DNA from: Burkholderiales bacterium
GTDB taxonomy: Bacteria; Pseudomonadota; Gammaproteobacteria; Burkholderiales; SG8-41
Assembly (NCBI GenBank): GCA_036262035.1
Contig: DATAJS010000032.1
Coordinates: 336,086-400,085, forward strand
Reading direction: 5' to 3'
DNA: 64,000 bases
This document shows, piece by piece, positions 42,984 through 52,764 of this stretch (position 1 is the first letter of the stretch; each line of letters opens with the position of its first letter). The position numbers and the translations under genes are program-made. A model generated the notes under the pieces. It was not told where the DNA came from, made no database searches, and saw nothing but the letters and a program-made list of their open reading frames with translations.

Positions 42984-44245
42984 TAGATCTCGAGAAGAAT
43001 GCGAGACGGGTCTTCCAACGCGTCTTTCATGGCGACGAGAGAAAGCACCGCTTCGCGGCCGTCGATGATGCGGTGGTCGTAGGAGAGCGCGAGATAGTTC
43101 ATCGGACGCACCACGACTTGTCCGTTCTCGACGACTGCGCGCTCCTTGGTCGCGTGCACGCCGAGGATGGCGCTCTGCGGCGGGTTGATGATCGGCGTGG
43201 AGAGCATCGAGCCGAACACGCCGCCGTTGGAGATCGAGAACGTGCCGCCGGTGAGCTCCTCGAGGGTGAGCTTGCCTTCCTGCGCGCGCTTGCCGAAGTC
43301 GGCGATCGTCTTCTCGATGTCGGCGAGGCTCATCTGGTCCGCGTTGCGGATGACCGGGACGACCAGGCCGCGCGGGCTGCCCACCGCGACGCCGATGTCG
43401 TAATAGCCGTGGTAGACGATGTCGTTGCCGTCGACCGAGGCGTTGACGACCGGGTACTTCTTCAGCGCGTAGACCGCGGCCTTGACGAAGAACGACGTGA
43501 AGCCCAGCCGCACGCCGTGCTCTTTCTCGAAGCGGTCCTGGTATTTCTTGCGCAGGTCCAGGACCGGCTGCATGTTCACTTCGTTGAACGTCGTGAGGAT
43601 CGCGGCGGTGGCCTGCGACTGGAGCAGGCGCTCGGCGATCCGCGCGCGGAGGCGCGACATCGGCACCCGCTGCTCGGGACGATCGCCCAGCTGGCCGATG
43701 TCGACCGTCGGCGCGGGTGCGCGCGCGGGCGTCGGCGCGGGCGCGGAAGGCGCTTTGGCCTGAGCGGGCTGCTGCTGAGCAGGCGCTTGCGCGGCCTGGA
43801 GCACGTCGCCCTTGGTGACGCGGCCGCCGCGGCCGGTGCCGGCGATGGTCGAGGTGTCGACCTGCTTCTCCGCCGCGTGCTTCTGCGCGGCGGGCATGGC
43901 CGGCGCGCCCTCTTTCTTCGCGGAGCCTTTCGTCTCGGGCGCGGCCGCCTTGGCCGCCGGGGCGGCCGCGGCCTTGCCGCCGTCACCCGCGGCAGCCGCC
44001 GCCTTGGCTTCGGTGTCGATCTGCGCGATCACCTCGTTGCTCGCGACCGTTCCGCCGTCGCCCTTGATGATCTTCACCAGCACGCCCGCCTGCGGCGCGG
44101 GCGTCTCGAGCACGACCTTGTCGGTCTCGATGTCGACCAGGTTCTCGTCGCGGTTCACGAACTCGCCCGGCTGCTTGTGCCAGGAGAGCAGCGTCGCCTC
44201 GGCGACCGACTCCGAAAGCTGCGGGACTTTGACTTCCACTAGCAT
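42983..44245 (-). CDS. odhB: 2-oxoglutarate dehydrogenase E2 (dihydrolipoyl succinyltransferase)
   Basis: 420 residues. Lipoyl domain (1-80) with the lipoylated Lys in [14 protein letters not shown], an Ala/Pro-rich linker, an E3-binding domain (about 122-160, [16 protein letters not shown]), a second linker and the catalytic domain with the active-site His and Asp in [18 protein letters not shown]. It passes the succinyl group to CoA. Sits 12 bp after odhA. Confidence 0.96.
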   Translation of the reverse strand: MLVEVKVPQLSESVAEATLLSWHKQPGEFVNRDENLVDIETDKVVLETPAPQAGVLVKIIKGDGGTVASNEVIAQIDTEAKAAAAAGDGGKAAAAPAAKAAAPETKGSAKKEGAPAMPAAQKHAAEKQVDTSTIAGTGRGGRVTKGDVLQAAQAPAQQQPAQAKAPSAPAPTPARAPAPTVDIGQLGDRPEQRVPMSRLRARIAERLLQSQATAAILTTFNEVNMQPVLDLRKKYQDRFEKEHGVRLGFTSFFVKAAVYALKKYPVVNASVDGNDIVYHGYYDIGVAVGSPRGLVVPVIRNADQMSLADIEKTIADFGKRAQEGKLTLEELTGGTFSISNGGVFGSMLSTPIINPPQSAILGVHATKERAVVENGQVVVRPMNYLALSYDHRIIDGREAVLSLVAMKDALEDPSRILLEI

Positions 44246-44257
44246 TACAAACTCCGT

Positions 44258-47137
44258 TTAGTAGTCTTCGCCTGCAAGCAGCGGGCGCGGCGCCACGGCG
44301 CGCGGCTCGGAGCCGGCGGAGAGCGTCAGGGCCATCTCGACGAGCGCCTTCTGCTGCTCGTCGTGCAGCTGCTTGTAGCCCGCCGCGGGCGAAGCCGAGG
44401 AATCCCGGCCGGCGTAGTAGAGCTTCTGATGCGGAAGCAGGTGGCGCAGCAGGTAGTGCTGGATACGGTGCCACGCGCCCTGGTTCCTCGGCTCCTCCTG
44501 ACACCACACGATCTCCGTCGCGTCCTTGTAACGTTCGAGAAAGGCCTGCATGTCGTCGTGCGGGAACGGATAGAGCTGCGCGATCCGCACCAGCGGCAGG
44601 TCCTTGATGCCCTTCGCCTTGCGCCCCGCGCGCAGGTCGTACCACACCTTGCCGCTGCAGAACACGACGCGCTGGACCTTGGACGCGTCGATGTCCTTGG
44701 CGTCCCAGTCCTCGTTGATCGGACGGAACTTGTCGGTCGCGAACTCTTCCAGCGGCGACACCGACTCCTTGTGGCGCAGCAGGCTCTTGGGCGTGAAGAT
44801 GATGAGCGGCTTGCGATACGGGCGGACCATCTGACGGCGCAGCAGGAAGTAGAGCTGCACCGGGGTCGCCGGCACGCAGACCTGCATGTTGTAGTCCGCG
44901 CTGAGCTGGAGGTAGCGCTCGATGCGGGCCGAGGAGTGCTCGGGGCCCTGCCCTTCGTAGCCGTGCGGCAGCATCAGCGTGAGCCCGCACATGCGGCCCC
45001 ACTTCACCTCGCCGGAGGCGATGAACTGGTCGATGACGACCTGCGCGCCGTTGGCGAAGTCGCCGAACTGCGCTTCCCAGATCACGAGCTCGTTGGGGCT
45101 CGACGTCGCATAGCCGTACTCGAAGCCGAGCACGGCCTCTTCCGACAGCAGCGAGTCGATGACGACGAAGTCCGCCTTGTCGGACACGTGCTGGAGCGGG
45201 ATGTAGGCGCCCTGGTCCCAGCGCTCGCGGCTCTGGTCGTGCAGCACCGCGTGGCGGTGGAAGAACGTGCCGCGCCCGCTGTCCTGGCCCGAGAGGCGGA
45301 TCGGGTAGCCTTCGTCGAGCAGCGACGCGAACGCGAGGTGCTCGGCCATGCCCCAGTCCAGCGGCAGCTCGCCTTTCGCCATCGCGCGCCGGTCTTCCAT
45401 GATCTTCTGCACGCGCGGGTGCAGCTTGAAGTTGTCGGGGACGGTGGTGATCTTCTCCGCCAGCGCCTTGAGCTTGTCGAGCGGGACCGGCGCGTCTTCG
45501 CTGTCGGTCCACTTGCCGCCCTTGTACTTGCTCCAGTCGATCTCGAACGGCGGCTTGTAGTTCTGGAGGATCGTCTTGTTGGTGTGGTAGCCCTGGTCGA
45601 GCGCCTTCCTGAACGTGGCGATCATCTCGTCGGCCTCGCCTTCCTTGACGACGCCTTCGCGCTCGAGCCTGTCGGCGTACAGCTTGCGCGTGGTGGGCAG
45701 CTTCTGGATGCGCTTGTACATGAGCGGCTGCGTCACCATCGGCTCGTCCTGCTCGTTGTGGCCCAGGCGGCGGTAGCACACCACGTCGATCACCGCGTCC
45801 TTGTGGAACTGCATGCGGTAGTCGAGCGCGATCTCGGTCACGAGGCAGACCGCCTCGGGATCGTCGCCGTTGACGTGGAAGATCGGCACTTCGAGCATCT
45901 TGGCGACGTCGGTGCAGTACAGCGTCGAGCGGATGTCGCGGATATCGGACGTCGTGAAACCGATCTGGTTGTTGACGACGATGTGCATCGTGCCGCCGGT
46001 GCCGTAGCCGCGGGTCTGCGCGAGGTTCAGCGTCTCCTGCGTGATGCCCTGGCCCGCGAACGCGGCGTCGCCGTGCAGCAGCACCGGCAGCACCTGGTCG
46101 CCTTTGTAGTCCTTGCGGCGGTGCTGGCGGGCGCGCACCGAGCCCTCGACGACCGGGTTCACGATCTCCAGGTGCGACGGGTTGAACGCGAGCGTGACGT
46201 GCATCGGGCCGCCCGGCGTCATGATGTTCGACGAGAAGCCCATGTGGTACTTCACGTCGCCCGCGAGCAGCTCGTGATCGTCGTGCTTGCCTTCGAACTC
46301 GGCGAAGAGGTCCTTCGGCATCTTGCCCAGCGTGTTGACGAGCACGCCGAGGCGGCCGCGGTGCGCCATGCCGATCACCAACTCCTGCACGCCGGCTTTG
46401 CCGGCGCGCTGGAGCAACAAGTCGAGCTGCGCGATCACCGACTCGCCGCCCTCGCCCGAGAAGCGCTTCTGGCCGACGTAGCGCGTGTGGAGGTACTTCT
46501 CCAGCGTCTCGGCGGCGGTGAGGCGCTCGAGGATGTGCTTCTTGTACTCGGCGTCGTAACTCGGCCTGGCCTGCACCGACTCGATGCGCTCCTGCACCCA
46601 GCGGCGCTGCGCCATGTCGGTCATGTACATGTACTCGGCGCCGATCGTGCCGCAGTACGTGGTCTTCACGAAATCGAGGATCTCGGCGAGCGTCGCCTCG
46701 CGCTTCCACACCAGCGTGCCGGTGTTGAAGACGGTCTGCATGTCGGCCTCACCGAGGCCGTAGAACGCGGGATCGAGCTCCTGGATGTACGGCTTCTCGG
46801 CGCGGCCCAGCGGATCGACGTCGGCCATGCGCACGCCGAGCGTGCGATACGCGCTGATGAGCTGCAGCACGGCGAACTGCTTCTGCGAGAGTTGGCCGGT
46901 CTCGGCGGGCTTCGCGGCGGCACGGCGGCCGGTCTTGGCGAGGTCGATGAAGCGCTGCTCGACTTCCTCGCGCGAGACGTCCGCGGGACCGTCGTCGAGG
47001 CGCTGCAGCTCGTCGAAATAGCTGCGCCAGCGCGGCTCGACCGACTGCGGGTCCTTCAGATACCGCTCGTACAGGTCTTCGATGAAAGGCGCGTTGGAGC
47101 CGAAGAGGTACGAGTTGCCGAGGAATTCTTTCATCAT
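44258..47137 (-). CDS. odhA: 2-oxoglutarate dehydrogenase E1
   Basis: 959 residues, usual length for SucA/OdhA. N-terminal helix that binds E2 (FLGNSYLFGSNAPFIEDLYE), thiamine diphosphate site GDAAFAGQGITQETLN ... NNQIGFTTS, and the transketolase-like C-terminal half with HGYEGQGPEHSSARIERYLQ. It decarboxylates 2-oxoglutarate. A nested repeat element separates it from gltA. Confidence 0.96.
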   Translation of the reverse strand: MMKEFLGNSYLFGSNAPFIEDLYERYLKDPQSVEPRWRSYFDELQRLDDGPADVSREEVEQRFIDLAKTGRRAAAKPAETGQLSQKQFAVLQLISAYRTLGVRMADVDPLGRAEKPYIQELDPAFYGLGEADMQTVFNTGTLVWKREATLAEILDFVKTTYCGTIGAEYMYMTDMAQRRWVQERIESVQARPSYDAEYKKHILERLTAAETLEKYLHTRYVGQKRFSGEGGESVIAQLDLLLQRAGKAGVQELVIGMAHRGRLGVLVNTLGKMPKDLFAEFEGKHDDHELLAGDVKYHMGFSSNIMTPGGPMHVTLAFNPSHLEIVNPVVEGSVRARQHRRKDYKGDQVLPVLLHGDAAFAGQGITQETLNLAQTRGYGTGGTMHIVVNNQIGFTTSDIRDIRSTLYCTDVAKMLEVPIFHVNGDDPEAVCLVTEIALDYRMQFHKDAVIDVVCYRRLGHNEQDEPMVTQPLMYKRIQKLPTTRKLYADRLEREGVVKEGEADEMIATFRKALDQGYHTNKTILQNYKPPFEIDWSKYKGGKWTDSEDAPVPLDKLKALAEKITTVPDNFKLHPRVQKIMEDRRAMAKGELPLDWGMAEHLAFASLLDEGYPIRLSGQDSGRGTFFHRHAVLHDQSRERWDQGAYIPLQHVSDKADFVVIDSLLSEEAVLGFEYGYATSSPNELVIWEAQFGDFANGAQVVIDQFIASGEVKWGRMCGLTLMLPHGYEGQGPEHSSARIERYLQLSADYNMQVCVPATPVQLYFLLRRQMVRPYRKPLIIFTPKSLLRHKESVSPLEEFATDKFRPINEDWDAKDIDASKVQRVVFCSGKVWYDLRAGRKAKGIKDLPLVRIAQLYPFPHDDMQAFLERYKDATEIVWCQEEPRNQGAWHRIQHYLLRHLLPHQKLYYAGRDSSASPAAGYKQLHDEQQKALVEMALTLSAGSEPRAVAPRPLLAGEDY

Positions 47138-47160
47138 GATGTCAACGCTCCAAGGGCGTT

Positions 47161-47340
47161 ATTGACCGCAGAGGACGCAAAGGACGCAGAGGGAAAGCGT
47201 AAGAAATCGTCATTCCGACCCGCGGTAGCGGGGGCGATCGGGAATCCATTTTGACTTCAACGGCGTTCGAAATGGATTCCCGCCTTCGCGGGAATGACGG
47301 CTTTGGTTTCCTGCGTCCTCTGCGTCCTCTGCGGTTTAGC
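47161..47340. repeat. Nested inverted-repeat element 3
   Basis: Outer arms ATTGACCGCAGAGGACGCAA (47161) and TGCGTCCTCTGCGGTTTAG (right end, about 47320-47339) enclose one 90-bp dRS3-like unit at 47209-47298. It begins 23 bp upstream of the odhA start and ends just after the gltA stop, which is at 47348. Confidence 0.85.
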
Positions 47341-47347
47341 TTTGCTT

Positions 47348-48646
47348 TTACTTGCGTTTGGCCATCGGCACGAAGTCGCGCGTCGACGGGCCGGTGAAGA
47401 GCTGGCGCGGACGGTTGAGCTTCGAGTCCGGGTCGCTGAACATCTCGTTCCACTGCGCGATCCAGCCGACGGTGCGGGCGAGCGCGAAGATCGCGGTGAA
47501 CAGCGGCACCGGGATGCCGAGCGCCTTGTAGACGATGCCCGAGTAGAAGTCGACGTTCGGATACAGGCGGCGCTTGATGAAGTAATCATCTTCCAGCGCG
47601 ACCTTCTCCAGCGCGAGCGCGAGCTTGAAGAGCTTGTCGTCCTTCAGGTCCAGCTCTTCCAGCACCTCGTGGCAGGTCTTCTGGATGATCTTCGCGCGCG
47701 GGTCGTAATTCTTGTAGACGCGGTGGCCGAAGCCGAACAGCACCGACTGGTCGTCGCGGTCCTTCACGCGCTTGATGAAGGCCGGGATGTTCTTGGCGTC
47801 GCCGATCTCGTCCAGCATCTTCAGCACCGCCTCGTTCGCGCCGCCGTGCGCCGGGCCCCAAAGGCTCGCCACACCCGCCGCGATGCACGCGAACGGGTTC
47901 GCGCCGGTCGAGCCGGCGAGACGCACGGTCGAGGTCGACGCGTTCTGCTCGTGGTCGGCGTGCAGGATGAGGATGCGATCCATGGCGCGCGTGAGCACCG
48001 GGTTCGGCTCGTATTTCTCGCACGGGGTGCCGAAAGTCATGTAGAGGAAGTTCTCGACGTACGAGAGGTCGTTCCTCGGATACATGAACGGCTGGCCGAT
48101 GTTGTACTTGTAGGTCATCGCGGTGATCGTCGGCAGCTTGGCGATCAGGCGGAAGGCCGAGATCTCGCGGCTCTTCGGATCGTTGATGTCGATGGAGTCG
48201 TGATAGAACGCCGACAGCGCGCCGACGACGCCGCACAGCACCGCCATCGGGTGCGCGTCGCGGCGGAAGCCCGAGTAGAAGCGCGAGAGCTGCTCGTGCA
48301 CCATCGTGTGGTGGGTCACGATGTCGGTGAACTGGTCGAGCTGCTGCTTGTTCGGGAGCTCGCCGTTGAGGATGAGATAGCAGACCTCGAGGAAGGTCGT
48401 GGTCTCGGCGAGCTGCTCGATCGGGTAGCCGCGATACTGCAGGATGCCCTGGTCGCCGTCGATGAAGGTGATCTTCGAGCGCGTGCTCGCGGTGGAGAGG
48501 TAGCCGGGATCGTACGTGAACTTGCCCGTCTTCGCGTAGAGCGCGCGCACGTCGATCACTTCCGGGCCCATGCTGCCGTCGAGCACGGGAAAGTCCACAG
48601 ACGGCGAGCCGTCGCTGAAGGACAGGGTTGCGAGTTTTTCGGCCAT
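47348..48646 (-). CDS. gltA: Citrate synthase, type II
   Basis: 432 residues from ATG 48646 ([13 protein letters not shown]) with GGAGAA before it. Catalytic His in [34 protein letters not shown] and [16 protein letters not shown], plus the N-terminal domain typical of the NADH-sensitive hexameric type. It starts the cycle from acetyl-CoA and oxaloacetate. A second, shorter synthase (prpC) lies at 53839. Confidence 0.96.
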   Translation of the reverse strand: MAEKLATLSFSDGSPSVDFPVLDGSMGPEVIDVRALYAKTGKFTYDPGYLSTASTRSKITFIDGDQGILQYRGYPIEQLAETTTFLEVCYLILNGELPNKQQLDQFTDIVTHHTMVHEQLSRFYSGFRRDAHPMAVLCGVVGALSAFYHDSIDINDPKSREISAFRLIAKLPTITAMTYKYNIGQPFMYPRNDLSYVENFLYMTFGTPCEKYEPNPVLTRAMDRILILHADHEQNASTSTVRLAGSTGANPFACIAAGVASLWGPAHGGANEAVLKMLDEIGDAKNIPAFIKRVKDRDDQSVLFGFGHRVYKNYDPRAKIIQKTCHEVLEELDLKDDKLFKLALALEKVALEDDYFIKRRLYPNVDFYSGIVYKALGIPVPLFTAIFALARTVGWIAQWNEMFSDPDSKLNRPRQLFTGPSTRDFVPMAKRK

Positions 48647-48683
48647 AACGTTCTCCGGTTTCCTGATCTGTCGGTTGTCTGTT

Positions 48684-48950
48684 TTAAGCTGCCACGTTTG
48701 CATTGATCGCGCGAAGCTGCGCGATGATCCCGCGCTCCGCGTCGTCTTCGGGCTCGGCCCTTCCCATCACCAGCGCGAACAGCATCGGGTCGGGATAGGC
48801 GAGCACGGCCTGGAACACCTCGAGCTCGTTCGCATCGAGGCCGTCGAGGTGCCGCTCGACGTAAGCGTTCAGCACGAGATCGAGCTCGAGCATGCCGCGG
48901 CGGCAATGCCAGCGGATGCGGTCGTGGGCTCGATCGCGCGCTTCGCTCAT
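48684..48950 (-). CDS. sdhE: FAD assembly factor SdhE
   Basis: 88 residues. The conserved [11 protein letters not shown] motif near residue 17-27 and [12 protein letters not shown] near 52-63 identify SdhE, which helps FAD attach to SdhA. ATG 48950 overlaps the sdhB stop (ATGA). Confidence 0.92.
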   Translation of the reverse strand: MSEARDRAHDRIRWHCRRGMLELDLVLNAYVERHLDGLDANELEVFQAVLAYPDPMLFALVMGRAEPEDDAERGIIAQLRAINANVAA

Positions 48951-49642
48951 AGCGCCCGCTTGACCATGAGGTCGCGGATCTTGTTGATCGCCGCCGTCGG
49001 ATTCAGATTCTTCGGGCAGACGTCCGCGCAGTTCATGATCGAATGGCAGCGGAACAGGCGATACGGGTCCTCGAGATTGTCGAGGCGGTCGTTCACTTTC
49101 TCGTCTCGCGTATCGGCGATGAAGCGGTAGGCCCACAGCAATCCGGCGGGACCGACGAACTTGTCGGGGTTCCACCAGAACGACGGACACGAGGTCGAGC
49201 AGCACGCGCAGAGGATGCACTCGTAGAGGCCGTTGAGCTCTTCGCGATCGTCGGGCGACTGCAGCCGCTCGCGCTCCGGCGCGGGCTGCTCGTTCTGCAC
49301 GTAGGGCCTGATCGAGTGGTACTGCTTGAAGAACTGCGACATGTCGACCACGAGGTCGCGGATCACGGGCAGCCCCGGCAGCGGACGGATCACCACCGGC
49401 TCCTTCACCTCGACGATCTTGGTGATGCACGCCAGCCGGTTCTTGCCGTTGATGTTCATCGCGTCCGAGCCGCACACGCCTTCGCGGCACGAGCGGCGGA
49501 ACGAGAACGTGTCGTCCTTTTCCTTGATGCGCACCAGCGCGTCGAGCAGCATGCGGTCGGTCGGCTCGAGCTCGATGTCGTAGTCCTGCATGTGGGGCTT
49601 CGCGTCCACATCAGGGTTGTATCTGTAGATGGAGAATCGCAT
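48947..49642 (-). CDS. sdhB: Succinate dehydrogenase iron-sulfur subunit
   Basis: 231 residues. [2Fe-2S] ligands in SCREGVCGSDAMNING with a later Cys, [4Fe-4S] block CILCACCSTSC and [3Fe-4S] block CHSIMNCADVCPKNLNP. It passes electrons from FAD to quinone. Part of sdhCDAB-sdhE, separated from sdhA by 117 bp containing TTTCAC repeats. Confidence 0.96.
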   Translation of the reverse strand: MRFSIYRYNPDVDAKPHMQDYDIELEPTDRMLLDALVRIKEKDDTFSFRRSCREGVCGSDAMNINGKNRLACITKIVEVKEPVVIRPLPGLPVIRDLVVDMSQFFKQYHSIRPYVQNEQPAPERERLQSPDDREELNGLYECILCACCSTSCPSFWWNPDKFVGPAGLLWAYRFIADTRDEKVNDRLDNLEDPYRLFRCHSIMNCADVCPKNLNPTAAINKIRDLMVKRAL

Positions 49643-49689
49643 TTAGGTCCTAACTACCTGCTGTGACCAAATCACTTCGTTGAGTGAAA

Positions 49690-49758
49690 AGTGAACCGTG
49701 AAACGTGATGCGTTCGCACCACAGCCTTCGTTTCACGTTTCACATTTCACGTTTCACC
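49690..49758. repeat. TTTCACGTTTCAC-type inverted repeat between sdhA and sdhB
   Basis: GTGAACCGTGAAACGTGA (49690) faces TTTCACGTTTCACATTTCAC (about 49729-49755). Same family as the repeat at 42914. It lies in an unusually large gap for sdhA-sdhB, so it may affect mRNA stability between the two. Confidence 0.7.
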
Positions 49759-49759
49759 C

Positions 49760-51526
49760 TTAATAAACCCGCGGCTTCGGCTCGAACGTCTCCACCGTCA
49801 GCGGCTTCAGCTTCACCGGCTTGTACTCCAGCCTGTTGCCTTCCTTGTACCAGAGCGAATGCTTGAGCCAGTTGACGTCGTCGCGCTCGTGGAAGTCGCT
49901 GCGGTCGTGCGCGCCGCGGCTTTCCTTGCGCGCTTCCGCGCAGATCATGGTCGACAGCGCGGTCTCGATGAGGTTGTCGAGCTCGAGCGCTTCGACGCGT
50001 GCGGTATTGAAGACCTTGCTCTTGTCCTTGATGAAGGTGTGATGCGAGCGCGCCGCGATCTCCTTCATCTTCGCCACACCTTCGGTCAGGCTGTCCGGGA
50101 AGCGGAACACGCCGCAGTGGAGCTGCATCGTGCGCCGCATGTCGGCGCCGACGCCGCTGACGGTCTCGCCGCTCGTCGCCGAGTCGAGGCGCGCGAGCCG
50201 CGCCATCGTCATGTCGCCGGCGTCGGCGGGCAGGTCCTGCTGCGCGCTCACGTCCGCCTTGATGTCGCGGACGACCGTCTCGCCGGACGCCTTGCCGAAC
50301 ACCAGCAGGTCGAGGAGCGAGTTGGTGCCGAGGCGGTTCGCGCCGTGGACCGACACGCACGCGATCTCGCCCGCGGCATACAGGCCTTTCACGAGCTTCT
50401 CGCCGCCGGCGCCGTCGGGCACGACGACCTGGCCGTGCATGTTGGTCGGGACGCCGCCCATCTGGTAATGGCACGTCGGCACGACCGGAATCGGGTCGGT
50501 GACCGGATCGACGTTCGCGAATTTCTTGGCGATCTCGCGGATGCCGGGAAGGCGCTTGTCGATCGTCTCGGCGCCGAGGTGGTCGAGCTTGAGCAGGATG
50601 TATTCGCCGTCCTTGCCCGCGCCGCGGCCTTCCTTGATCTCGGTGGCCATCGCGCGCGAAACCACGTCACGGCTCGCCAGGTCTTTGACGGTCGGCGCGT
50701 AACGCTCCATGAAGCGCTCGCCGTTCTTGTTGAGGAGGAAGCCGCCCTCCCCGCGCACGCCTTCGGTGATCAGCACGCCGGCGCCCGCCACCCCGGTCGG
50801 GTGGAACTGCCAGAACTCCATGTCCTCGAGCGGGATGCCCGCGCGCGCCGCCATGCCGATGCCGTCGCCGGTGTTGATGAAGGCGTTGGTGCTTGCCGAA
50901 TAGATGCGGCCGGCGCCCCCGGTTGCAAGCAGGGTCGCTTTCGCCTGCAGGATCATCACTTCGCCTGTTTCCATCTCCAGCGCCACCACCCCGAGCACGT
51001 CGCCCTGCTGGTTGCGGATGAGATCGAGCGCCATCCACTCGACGAAGAACTGGGTGTGCGCGCGCACGTTGCGCTGATACAGCGTGTGCAGCATCGCGTG
51101 ACCGGTGCGGTCGGCCGCGGCGCAGGCGCGCTTGACCGCGCGCTCGCCGTAGTTGCTGGTGTGGCCGCCGAAAGGCCGCTGGTAGATCTTGCCGTTGTCG
51201 AGACGGTCGAACGGCATGCCGAAGTGCTCGAGCTCTACAACCACTTCGACCGCTTTCCTGCACATGAACTCGATCGCGTCCTGGTCGCCGAGGTAATCGG
51301 AACCCTTGACCGTGTCGTACATATGCCAGTGCCAGTTGTCCGGCTCGTCGTTGCCGAGCGAAGCGGAAACCCCGCCCTGCGCCGCCACCGTGTGCGAGCG
51401 CGTCGGAAACACCTTGGACAACACCGCGACCCGCAGGTTGGCTTCGGAGAGCTCGAGCGCCGCGCGCAGACCCGATCCGCCGGCGCCGACGACGATCGCG
51501 TCGAACTGTCTTTTTGCTATGGCCAT
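49760..51526 (-). CDS. sdhA: Succinate dehydrogenase flavoprotein
   Basis: 588 residues. FAD site AIVVGAGGSGLRAALELS, covalent-FAD His in SHTVAAQGGVSASLGN, HPTGVAGAGVLITEGVRGEG in the substrate region, and the active-site Arg and His in HGANRLGTNSLLDLLVFGKA. It oxidises succinate to fumarate. FAD attachment likely needs SdhE, encoded in the same operon. Confidence 0.96.
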   Translation of the reverse strand: MAIAKRQFDAIVVGAGGSGLRAALELSEANLRVAVLSKVFPTRSHTVAAQGGVSASLGNDEPDNWHWHMYDTVKGSDYLGDQDAIEFMCRKAVEVVVELEHFGMPFDRLDNGKIYQRPFGGHTSNYGERAVKRACAAADRTGHAMLHTLYQRNVRAHTQFFVEWMALDLIRNQQGDVLGVVALEMETGEVMILQAKATLLATGGAGRIYSASTNAFINTGDGIGMAARAGIPLEDMEFWQFHPTGVAGAGVLITEGVRGEGGFLLNKNGERFMERYAPTVKDLASRDVVSRAMATEIKEGRGAGKDGEYILLKLDHLGAETIDKRLPGIREIAKKFANVDPVTDPIPVVPTCHYQMGGVPTNMHGQVVVPDGAGGEKLVKGLYAAGEIACVSVHGANRLGTNSLLDLLVFGKASGETVVRDIKADVSAQQDLPADAGDMTMARLARLDSATSGETVSGVGADMRRTMQLHCGVFRFPDSLTEGVAKMKEIAARSHHTFIKDKSKVFNTARVEALELDNLIETALSTMICAEARKESRGAHDRSDFHERDDVNWLKHSLWYKEGNRLEYKPVKLKPLTVETFEPKPRVY

Positions 51527-51533
51527 TCTCTTC

Positions 51534-51878
51534 TCAACCCCAGAGTATCTGCGCCGCCCACACCGCGTAGACGATGAGGGCGATGATCACGAGCACGTAG
51601 AGGATCAGGCGCAGTCCGGTGTCCTTAACGTAATCCATGAAGATGTTTCGCACGCCGACCCACGCGTGATAGCTCAGCGCCAGCACGAAGATCATCGTGG
51701 CGTACTTCATCACCGGCAGCGTCCACAGCGCTTTCCAGTGGTCGTAGTCGCGCGAGGGCAGGCTCACCAGCACCGCGAGAAAGAAGAGCGTGTAGAGCAG
51801 CATGATCACCGCGGTGATCCGCTGCGCGAGCCAGCCGCCCCACCCGTAGTGGGCCCCGATTACTTCACGTTTCACCAC
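51534..51878 (-). CDS. sdhD: Succinate dehydrogenase membrane subunit D
   Basis: 114 residues with three membrane helices. RITAVIMLLYTLFFLAVLV, then VLALSYHAWVGVRNIFMDYV carrying the conserved His and Asp-Tyr pair of the quinone/haem site, then a third helix. Overlaps sdhC by 7 bp. Confidence 0.92.
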   Translation of the reverse strand: MVKREVIGAHYGWGGWLAQRITAVIMLLYTLFFLAVLVSLPSRDYDHWKALWTLPVMKYATMIFVLALSYHAWVGVRNIFMDYVKDTGLRLILYVLVIIALIVYAVWAAQILWG

Positions 51879-52246
51879 AGCAGCACCCCGATCACGAGCG
51901 TCAGACCAAATCCGAGTATCAGCACCGCGAACGCGGTCGCGCGTGCCTTGGGCAATTCAATCCCGAGCCGGAGATCGAGCCCGAGGTGGCGCATGCCGGC
52001 GAAGCTGTGATGCAGGTACGCCCACAGCAGGCCCAGCGCGACGAGCTTGGCGAGCGGGTGCGCCAACGCGTCCCTGATGCTTGCATACGACTCGGGGCTG
52101 ACGAGACTGCGGTCGAGGGTGGCGAGCAGCAGCCACAGGAACAGGAAGAGGATCGCGCCGCTGATCCGGTGCAGGATCGAGACGATCGCCGGTGCGGGCT
52201 GGCGTATCTGCAGGAGATTGAGGTGCTTCGGTCTCGCTTTCGACAT
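51872..52246 (-). CDS. sdhC: Succinate dehydrogenase cytochrome b556 subunit
   Basis: 124 residues, three helices. PAIVSILHRISGAILFLFLW carries the quinone-site Ser and Arg, and HHSFAGMRHLGLDL holds the haem-binding His. First gene of sdhCDAB; the promoter must lie in 52247-52764. Confidence 0.93.
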   Translation of the reverse strand: MSKARPKHLNLLQIRQPAPAIVSILHRISGAILFLFLWLLLATLDRSLVSPESYASIRDALAHPLAKLVALGLLWAYLHHSFAGMRHLGLDLRLGIELPKARATAFAVLILGFGLTLVIGVLLW

Positions 52247-52764
52247 CGATGAGCTTTCTTAGGGGAAGGCGGGAGCTCTCAAGTGAGGCGCTCGGATCGG
52301 ATGCGCAGGAAGCGCTGCGGAGTCGGCAGCACTTATTGGCGGACACCGGCGCCGGTGGGCGGCGCCCGCTGTCTTGCAGCCGCTCATGACAGCGTGCTTC
52401 TATCCATTGCGCTACAGAGATGGGTCTTGCTCTTCAAAAGTGAGAAATTTTAGCAGCTTCGATGCGGCGTTGAAACTCGAAGTGAATGTGTCGACTCAGG
52501 ATTTGCGGGCGCCGCACCACCGGCCGCGCCACGCACGCCGAGCAGCGGCGGCAAGCGCCGTGCGCGCCTCGCATTAACCGTTTAAAAACAGGGGCGTTTG
52601 GTTGACCGTCGAAGAGCCCGCGCAGTATCATCGAAGGCTCGCTGGCTCAAGGTCTTCGCTTGGCGTAGCGCCGGCGGCGCTCGCGGCAAACGCGAGCGCG
52701 CGCCCGACCGACTCGTCCCCCGCGATACAACAACACCAGAGATTCCCCGAACTAGGAGCTTTTT
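52247..52764. promoter_or_regulatory. Divergent control region of sdhC and mdh
   Basis: 518 bp with no gene on either strand. It must contain the promoters of both TCA operons and an mdh ribosome site (AGGAG at about 52755). AT-rich stretches near 52432-52455 (TTCAAAAGTGAGAAATTTTA) and 52570-52600 are the best promoter candidates. A decayed tRNA-like D-arm lies near 52395-52425 (see rejected items). Confidence 0.5.

Noticed and set aside
44363..47254. A 963-codon plus-strand frame
   Set aside because: Exactly antisense to odhA; no motifs, low-complexity composition.
52390..52430. tRNA gene on the minus strand (GTAGCGCAATGGATAG D-arm)
   Set aside because: The D-arm resembles tRNA-Arg, but there is no proper anticodon stem, T-arm or acceptor pairing. 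At most a decayed fragment.
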